The notes beneath the pieces are model-generated. The model searched no databases. It had not been told where the DNA came from and worked only from the letters and a program-made list of their open reading frames with translations. Position numbers and translations under genes: made by a program. Source: Acinetobacter sp. WC-141 (GTDB lineage: Bacteria > Pseudomonadota > Gammaproteobacteria > Pseudomonadales > Moraxellaceae). Taken from it: DNA of 64,000 nt. The stretch spans positions 60,159 through 124,158 of the forward strand of contig NZ_AMSS01000001.1 in NCBI RefSeq assembly GCF_000313935.1, in the 5' to 3' direction. Shown here piece after piece: positions 57,933 through 64,000 of this stretch (position 1 is its first letter; every line of letters starts with the position of its first letter).

Positions 57933-60362
57933 TTAGTGACGTGCTGCTTTTGAACCTTCCACCGGTTTTACAATCGGTGTTTTAGGTAAAGGTTTTGGCA
58001 TCGCAGTTAATGCTAAAGGCAAGATGTCATCAATACTTTTCACAGCTTTGATTTCTAAACCTTCTTTAACATTGGCTGGAATTTCTGCCAAATCACGTAT
58101 GTTATCTTGTGGAATAAATACAAGTTTGATTCCACCGCGGTGTGCTGCAAGAAGTTTTTCTTTTAAGCCACCAATACGCATTGCACGACCACCTAAACTT
58201 GTTTCACCAGTCATTGCAATATCTGGACGAATCGCAATACCTGTAAATGCTGATACAAGGGCAGTTGTTAACGCTAAACCAGCAGATGGGCCATCTTTTG
58301 GTGTTGCACCTTCAGGTAAATGAACGTGTACATCAGTTTCTTCAAAACGAGAAGCTTCAATACCTAGCTCATCGGCACGTGTACGTACTAAAGTCATTGC
58401 TGTAGTAATAGACTCTTTCATTACATCACCAAGTGAACCGGTGGTAATGAATTTACCTTTACCTTTTACAGCTGCAACTTCAATGGTAAGTAACTCACCA
58501 CCTACAGATGTCCAAGCTAGACCATTGACGCGTCCTACTTGCGCTTCATCTTCTGCAATACCAAAGTCAAACTTATGTGGACCTAAGTATTCTGGAAGAT
58601 TGGCAGAAGTTACATCAAGTTGTAAGTTTTTAGACTTTTTACTTACTGCTTCTTTTACCACTTTACGCGCAATTTTAGACACTTCACGTTCTAAATTACG
58701 TACACCAGCTTCACGTGTATAGCGTTGAACAATGTCACGAATCGCTTCTTCATGAATTGTTAACTCTTTTGCACGTAGACCGTTGTTCTTAATTGCTTTT
58801 GGAACAAGGTAACGTTCAGCAATGTTAACTTTTTCATCTTCGGTATAACCCGGTAGACGAATAACTTCCATACGGTCAAGCAATGCCTCAGGAATATTCA
58901 TGCTGTTTGCAGTACAGATGAACATCACTTCAGATAGGTCAAGATCAAGATCTAAATAGTGATCGTTGAACTTACTGTTTTGTGATGGATCTAATACTTC
59001 AAGCAATGCAGAAGCAGGATCACCACGGTAGTCTTGTGCCATCTTGTCAATTTCGTCGAGTAAGAACAATGGGTTCTTCACGCCAACTTTTGTTAAAGAC
59101 TGCACGATTTTACCTGGCATCGCACCAATATAAGTACGACGGTGACCACGAATCTCAGCCTCGTCACGTACGCCACCAAGTGCCATACGGACAAACTCAC
59201 GACCTGTTGCTTTAGCCACAGATTCACCAAGTGAAGTTTTACCTACACCAGGAGGGCCTACTAAACATAGAATCGGACCTTTGAGTTTTTTAACACGTGA
59301 CTGAACAGCTAAGTATTCAACAATACGATCTTTAACGTCATCTAAGCCGTAGTGATCTGTATCAAGAATCTCTTGAGCTTTCGCAAGGTTAATGCTGACT
59401 TTGCTCGCTTTATTCCATGGCGTATCTAAAATTACTTCTAGATAGTTGCGTACAACAGCCGCTTCACTAGATGCTGGTTGCATTGCTTTAAGCTTACGGA
59501 ATTCAGCTTCGGCTTTTTTGCGTACATGTTCAGGTAAATCAGCTTCAGCAAGACGTTTTTCTATTTCAGCAACGTCATCTTCAGCTCCACCATTCATGTC
59601 AGAAAGTTCACGTTGAATGACTTTCATTTTTTCATTTAGAAAGTATTCACGTTGGTTTTTTTCCATTTGGCGTTTTACGCTGTCATGCAAAGTCTGTTCA
59701 ATTTGCTGTTCAGCAGATTGATTCACCAAGTAGCTCATAAGCTCTTGCAAATGTGCTTCAAATTCATCGTGCTCTAAAAACTTTTGTTTAATTTCAATAT
59801 TTAGAGGCACACGTGTTGCGACGAAGAACATAAGCTGTAGCAAGTCTTCAATTTTATTAGCAGCTGCAACTAGTTCACGTGCATTACGTAATTTTGCTTC
59901 AGCATATTGAGCAAATAAAGTACGTAACTCTTGTAAACGAGTTTCTTGAGTAGCTTTATCTACGTTAATTGTCATTGGACTTAAGCTATGTTCAGCTGTC
60001 AAATGGCTATCTTCATCGATAATTTTCTCAAGCTTAGAGCGCTGTAACCCTTCAATCAGTACTTTGATACAGTTTTCATCATTCTCATGATTTACGACTT
60101 GGACAATCTTGGCGACAGTTCCATACTGATAAAGGTTATCGTGATCAATATCTTCTGTAAGCGAATCTTTTTGCGCAACTACAAATACTAAATTGTCACT
60201 GTTACGAGCCACATCAACTGCATTGATCGATTTTTCACGACCCACGAATAACGCAATTTGCATGTGTGGATAGACCACTACATCACGTAACGCTAAAAGT
60301 GGTAATACACTTGGAACCTGAGGCTCTAAGTCAGTTTTTTCATTCATAATAAGTTCAGACAT
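57933..60362 (-). CDS. lon: ATP-dependent protease Lon
   Basis: Cytoplasmic AAA+ protease for damaged and regulatory proteins, 809 residues from ATG 60362, which has AGGAG five bases before it (an in-frame GTG at 60368 is less likely). It has an N-terminal LON domain (about 20-215), coiled coil (about 225-310), and an AAA+ module with Walker A GPPGVGKTS and Walker B LFLLDEIDKM. The protease domain has GPSAG with catalytic Ser693 and LKEKLLAAHRG with Lys736. All are intact. The divergent region upstream separates it from the autotransporter. Confidence 0.97.
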   Translation of the reverse strand: MSELIMNEKTDLEPQVPSVLPLLALRDVVVYPHMQIALFVGREKSINAVDVARNSDNLVFVVAQKDSLTEDIDHDNLYQYGTVAKIVQVVNHENDENCIKVLIEGLQRSKLEKIIDEDSHLTAEHSLSPMTINVDKATQETRLQELRTLFAQYAEAKLRNARELVAAANKIEDLLQLMFFVATRVPLNIEIKQKFLEHDEFEAHLQELMSYLVNQSAEQQIEQTLHDSVKRQMEKNQREYFLNEKMKVIQRELSDMNGGAEDDVAEIEKRLAEADLPEHVRKKAEAEFRKLKAMQPASSEAAVVRNYLEVILDTPWNKASKVSINLAKAQEILDTDHYGLDDVKDRIVEYLAVQSRVKKLKGPILCLVGPPGVGKTSLGESVAKATGREFVRMALGGVRDEAEIRGHRRTYIGAMPGKIVQSLTKVGVKNPLFLLDEIDKMAQDYRGDPASALLEVLDPSQNSKFNDHYLDLDLDLSEVMFICTANSMNIPEALLDRMEVIRLPGYTEDEKVNIAERYLVPKAIKNNGLRAKELTIHEEAIRDIVQRYTREAGVRNLEREVSKIARKVVKEAVSKKSKNLQLDVTSANLPEYLGPHKFDFGIAEDEAQVGRVNGLAWTSVGGELLTIEVAAVKGKGKFITTGSLGDVMKESITTAMTLVRTRADELGIEASRFEETDVHVHLPEGATPKDGPSAGLALTTALVSAFTGIAIRPDIAMTGETSLGGRAMRIGGLKEKLLAAHRGGIKLVFIPQDNIRDLAEIPANVKEGLEIKAVKSIDDILPLALTAMPKPLPKTPIVKPVEGSKAARH

Positions 60363-61234
60363 GGGCACTCCTAATGAGTGACAACGAGGTTGCCATGTTT
60401 TTTATAGTGATGTGTATTTCAAAAATTACAAGGGCCTCTCTATAGAAAATGTGGAAAAAATGACTAATTTAGTCAACTTTTTTTGAAAAAATAATAAAAT
60501 CATTGGTTTAAAAGAGGTAAACAATAAAACTATTTTGATATTAATAAAGCATATGAATTCAATGATCTGATCTATATTTTTATTAAATTCATGTGCTTAG
60601 AGGGCTTCTTTAATAGTTTTTGTTGAATGAAAAATCAGTATAGAAGAATGTAGCTAGTGCTGTAATAAATAGTTTATAGATGTCTTTAGGGTAATTTATA
60701 ACAATCATTAAAATAGCGTATTTAAAATTTATTATTTTGCTTAATCTTAATTAATAATTTTTAGAGTATATATTCTAATGCTGGGGATAATAAATCATCT
60801 GTAGTGCATATATTTTTAGGTTTTTTATTTTTTAATAATATATAAAATTAAATATTTTAATTAAAAGAACATTTGTATAATAATTTGAGAATAAATTATT
60901 TATATTAACCAACTTAAGTTATTAACTTTTAATTTTTTAGAGTATATATTCTATTGTTACTAAGTGTTACTAAGTGTTACTAAATATTAACATATAGATA
61001 CATTTTAGTCTTTATTTATCTTTTTTTAATAATAATCAAGTGCTTATTGTTTATATTAATTCCATAATTTTGTGATATACATCTCGTTTTTACTCTGTTT
61101 CCTCAACTCTACATTTACCTTGAAAATTTATTCCATTAGGATGCCGCCTCTTTTTTCCGCTCACAAAAAAACTAAAAATGTTTTTAACAACATTTTTAGG
61201 AGTCCTTGTTTTTGATATTTGTCTGAGAAGTTTT
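60363..61234. promoter_or_regulatory. Long AT-rich region upstream of the autotransporter, with repeats
   Basis: 872 bp without a supported ORF. A 20-bp sequence TTTTTAGAGTATATATTCTA occurs at 60758-60777 and again at 60934-60953; its core AGAGTATATATTCT is nearly palindromic. Directly after the second copy lies a 10-bp tandem repeat. The lon promoter must lie near 60363-60450; a TATAAA-like -10 is visible on the minus strand near 60402-60407. The promoter of the autotransporter could not be fixed. Confidence 0.5.
60955..60984. repeat. Three-copy 10-bp tandem repeat
   Basis: TGTTACTAAG, TGTTACTAAG, TGTTACTAAA in direct succession. The 10-bp period puts each copy on about the same DNA face. 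It lies 251 bp upstream of the autotransporter ATG. Confidence 0.9.
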
Positions 61235-64000
61235 ATGAATAAAGTATATAAAGTAGTTTGGAATGCTTCGATCGGAGCATGGGTTGCAACATCTGAACTT
61301 GCGAAAGGTAAAACAAAGACTAAATCAAAAACTTTAAATGTATCAGCTGTTATTTTGGTGGGAGCAATTAGTTTTTCTGCTACTGCTTTTGCCGCGACAA
61401 ATACAGAGGGAGGACTTGGGGCAGGAACCTCTATTTCCGGTACTACTTCTTGTCGTGAGGGTAGTGCTAATACTGCAAATACAAAAGATATTGCAATTGG
61501 TTGTGGAGCTCAAACTCAAGATAGAACAAGCTCTAATATTGCAAACCGTAATAATCCATATAACAATACAACAGGCCCTTATGCGGGAGCACTTAAACAA
61601 GGCGGATCTGTAAGTGTTGGTACGGGAGCCGTAGTTGAGAAAGGTTTGGGAACCGCAATTGGTTCTTATGCAACGACTCAAGGTATTTCAGGGGTTGCCA
61701 TTGGTACGGGAGCATTATCTTCTGGAAACACAGCTCTTGCAGTTGGGCGTCAGTCAGCTGCAACTGCTGATTTTTCACAAGCAATTGGTAATGTAGCAGC
61801 GGCGACAGGTAAAGGGTCTTTAGCGATTGGTCACTCTGCAACAGCAGAAGGTTATCGCTCAATTGCTATTGGTTCACCTGATATTGAAAATGCAGATGCT
61901 GTGGCTGGGCAAGCTGGTGCAGCTTATCAACCTAAAATGGCAACGAAAGCCACAGGTAAAGATTCAATTGCATTTGGTGGTGGTGCTTTGCTACAGAAGA
62001 AAATGCTTTAGCGATTGGTGCTTTTTCAGAGTCAAAAGGTAAAAAGTCAGTAGCAATTGGTACTGGGGCAAAAGCTCAAAAAGATAATGCCATTGTAATT
62101 GGTGACCAAGCTGAAGCAGCTTATGAAGGTGGGGTTGCCATTGGTAAAGGGGCTCGTTCAGAAGCAGAAAATAGTATTGCTCTGGGTAAAGATTCAAAGG
62201 CAACTCAAGCAACTGGTACAAGTTTTTTAACTAAAAAAGCTGCATCAACTGGTGTATTGTCTGTTGGTGACGTTGGTAATGAACGCCGTATTCAGAATGT
62301 TGCGGATGGGGCGGCTGATTCAGATGCCGCTACAATTCGTCAGCTCAAAGCTGCTCGTACCCACTATGTCAGTATTAATGATTATGGCCAGCAAGGCGGG
62401 AACTTTGACAATGATGGCGCTACTGGACTTAATTCTATTGCTGTGGGTGTTAATGCTTCTGCAAAGGGGCGCGATGCAGTAGCAGTAGGTGGGAATGCAC
62501 AAGCTTCAGGTTCTGGTGCTATTTCAATGGGAAGTAGTAGCCAATCCGTAGGTCGTGGTGATGTGGCTATTGGCCGTAACGCATCGACTAAAGGTGCTGA
62601 AGGAGTCAATAGTAATCAATCGATTGCGATTGGTGATCAGACCAAAGCAATTGGAGATCAGTCTATTTCGATTGGTGCAGACGTGATTGCCCGTGGTAAC
62701 TCATCTGTGGCAATTGGTGGCGATGATGTTGATAAAATCGCGCGTGATGCTGAATTAAGTAAAACTTATACTGAAATTACGGGTGGAGTACTTAAAGCTG
62801 GTGAATATCCAACAACAGAAGCCAATCATGGATCAACTGCTGTTGGTGTTCAGGCTGTAGGTACAGGAGCATTTTCTTCTGCTTTTGGTATGACCTCTAA
62901 AGCGACTGGCGATGTTTCCTCTGCATTTGGTGTCATGTCAAATGCTTCTGGTAAAGGCGCTGCTGCATTTGGTGCTGTTGCACAAGCTACTGGTGATGGT
63001 GCTTCGGCAATGGGGATTAACTCATTCGCTTCTGGTACAAATTCAACCGCAATTGGTTCAGGTAACAACCCTGGTGAAGGGGCGAAAGCAACTGGAAATA
63101 GCTCAGCTGCAATTGGTAGCGGTGCTCAAGCAACTGGTGACAATGCAGCAGCTATTGGTAAAGATGCTAAAGCTGCAGGTAAAAACTCAGCCGCAATTGG
63201 TGGTGGTGCAATTGCTGATCAAGAAAATGCTGTTGCTGTAGGCCAAAATGCTCAGTCTATGGTGAGTGGTGGTGTTGCGTTAGGTGCACGTAGCCGGGTA
63301 GAAGCTGAAAATAGTGTTGCGCTTGGTCAAGATGCTGTTGCAACCCAAGCTAAAGGAAATTCATTTCTTACCAATCGTGACGCATCTATGTCTAATGGTG
63401 TGATTTCTGTTGGTTCCGCAGGAAAAGAGCGCCGTGTTACCAATGTTGAAGATGGGTCAGCAGATTCAGATGCGGTTACAGTTCGTCAGCTTAAAAATGT
63501 TGATGGTCGTGTTAATCAAAATACCCAAAATATTACGAATTTAAATCAAAAGCTTAATGATACAAAAACTGATTTGGGTAACAAAATCACAGACACAAAT
63601 AAAAACTTAGATGATGCCAAGAAAGATTTGGGCAACCAGATCACGGACACCAACACCAAGTTAAATAATACGAAAGATCAGCTCACGACCCAGATTACAG
63701 ACACCAAGTCTGAGCTGAACAATACGATTACGAATACCAAAACCGAACTAAACACCAAGATTGACAGTACCAAGAGCGAGCTTGAAAACAAGGGCTTGAA
63801 CTTTGCTGGTAATAGTGGTGCTGATGTACACCGTAAACTAGGTGAGAAGCTAAATATTGTGGGTGGAGCAGCAGCTTCAACGCCAGAGGCTAAAACCAGT
63901 GGTGAGAATGTTATTACCCGCACGACCAAAGACGGTATTCAGATTGAATTGTTAAAAGATTCGAAGTTTGACAGCGTAACGACTGGCAACACGACCTTGA
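61235..64000 (+). pseudogene. ata: Ata-like trimeric autotransporter, frameshifted, 3' end outside window
   Basis: Surface adhesin of the YadA class. ATG 61235 starts an extended signal peptide ([20 protein letters not shown], cleavage after ATAFA). A head of repeated AIG-type strands follows. The first frame ends at TAG 62009-62011, giving 258 residues. All later coding sequence is in the -1 frame from about 61990 ([17 protein letters not shown]) and stays open to the window end. GCTTTGCTACA where GCTTTGGCTACA is expected suggests loss of one G at 61988-61991. Two neck motifs (about 62257-62335 and 63400-63480), a second head block and a coiled-coil stalk (about 63520-63795) follow. Without the C-terminal anchor the short product cannot be a surface adhesin. 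A sequencing error is the alternative. Confidence 0.8.
63520..63795 (+). repeat. Degenerate repeats encoding the coiled-coil stalk of the autotransporter
   Basis: In the post-frameshift frame, units such as [18 protein letters not shown] and [18 protein letters not shown] recur, then shorter [17 protein letters not shown] units. The repeat of hydrophobic positions is consistent with a trimeric coiled coil of mixed periodicity. The DNA repeats could recombine. Confidence 0.6.

Noticed and set aside
60955..60984. CRISPR-like or phage attachment repeat
   Set aside because: Units are only 10 bp with no spacers and no associated genes; it is a simple tandem repeat.
61343..61681. Minus-strand ORF of 112 codons opposite the autotransporter head
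   Set aside because: It arises from the repetitive composition of the plus-strand coding sequence. It is cysteine- and serine-rich with no ribosome binding site, and overlaps a clear gene.
61990..62008. Programmed -1 frameshifting in the autotransporter gene
   Set aside because: The zero-frame codons CAG AAG AAA ATG do not form a slippery X-XXY-YYZ heptamer, and no strong downstream pseudoknot was seen. A lost base explains it more simply.

Overview
The window looks like a piece of chromosome from the Acinetobacter baumannii / calcoaceticus group. The support is an AT-rich base composition, a rubA-rubB-estB-oxyR gene order as known from Acinetobacter, a TTG-started gdhA, a ureDABCEFGJ cluster, an isocitrate lyase of the long class, and, at the right edge, the start of an Ata-type trimeric autotransporter downstream of lon. 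Genes are dense and mostly housekeeping. I see no insertion sequence, prophage, integron, CRISPR array, rRNA or tRNA gene.

Layout. 1-5.6 kb (minus strand): an unrecognised protein cut by the window edge, an intergenic stretch rich in hairpins, a 54-55 residue lipoprotein, a formylglycine-generating enzyme with its sulfatase, and a rhomboid protease. 5.7-11.5 kb: nfuA, a Fur-boxed TonB-dependent siderophore receptor, a conserved unknown with an exported hydrolase, and a beta-carbonic anhydrase. 11.6-20 kb: tesA divergent from ybbA-ybbP, a second rhomboid, mtgA, ppk with a possible Pho box, and a SPOR-domain gene whose start region holds a stop codon. 20-24.8 kb: the rubA-rubB-estB-oxyR operon, an SRPBCC protein and a small esterase. 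25-31 kb: lysS, a Wzi-like outer-membrane protein, and cysD-cysN preceded by a strongly signalled leader peptide ORF. 31-40 kb: DUF2239, an unknown, a citrate transporter, a CorC-type protein, a LysR regulator divergent from aceA, an NlpE-like lipoprotein and another lipoprotein. 40-46 kb: the urease cluster with two sigma-54-like promoters. 46-60 kb: mrdA-rsmD, a small outer-membrane protein, a DUF445-like protein, adk, rnfB-nth, gdhA, a tandem META-domain lipoprotein, a DOPA-dioxygenase-like enzyme, rlmH and lon. 60.4-64 kb: a long AT-rich region with repeats, then the frameshifted 5' part of the autotransporter gene.

Functional links. cysDN activates sulfate, while the sulfatase/FGE pair would release sulfate from organic esters. 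Urease feeds ammonia to glutamate dehydrogenase. Citrate uptake and isocitrate lyase serve C4/C2 metabolism. Rubredoxin and its reductase supply electrons for alkane oxidation next to the peroxide sensor OxyR.

The least expected items are: (1) a complete unannotated RNA transcription unit between rlmH and lon (promoter, hairpins, terminator, no ORF); (2) a 32-residue leader ORF overlapping cysD; (3) mutually exclusive hairpins around the estB ribosome binding site; (4) a three-way-junction structure at 1636-1732; (5) paired sigma-54-like promoters in the urease cluster; (6) two likely gene lesions, in the SPOR gene and in the autotransporter; (7) a three-copy 10-bp tandem repeat upstream of the autotransporter.
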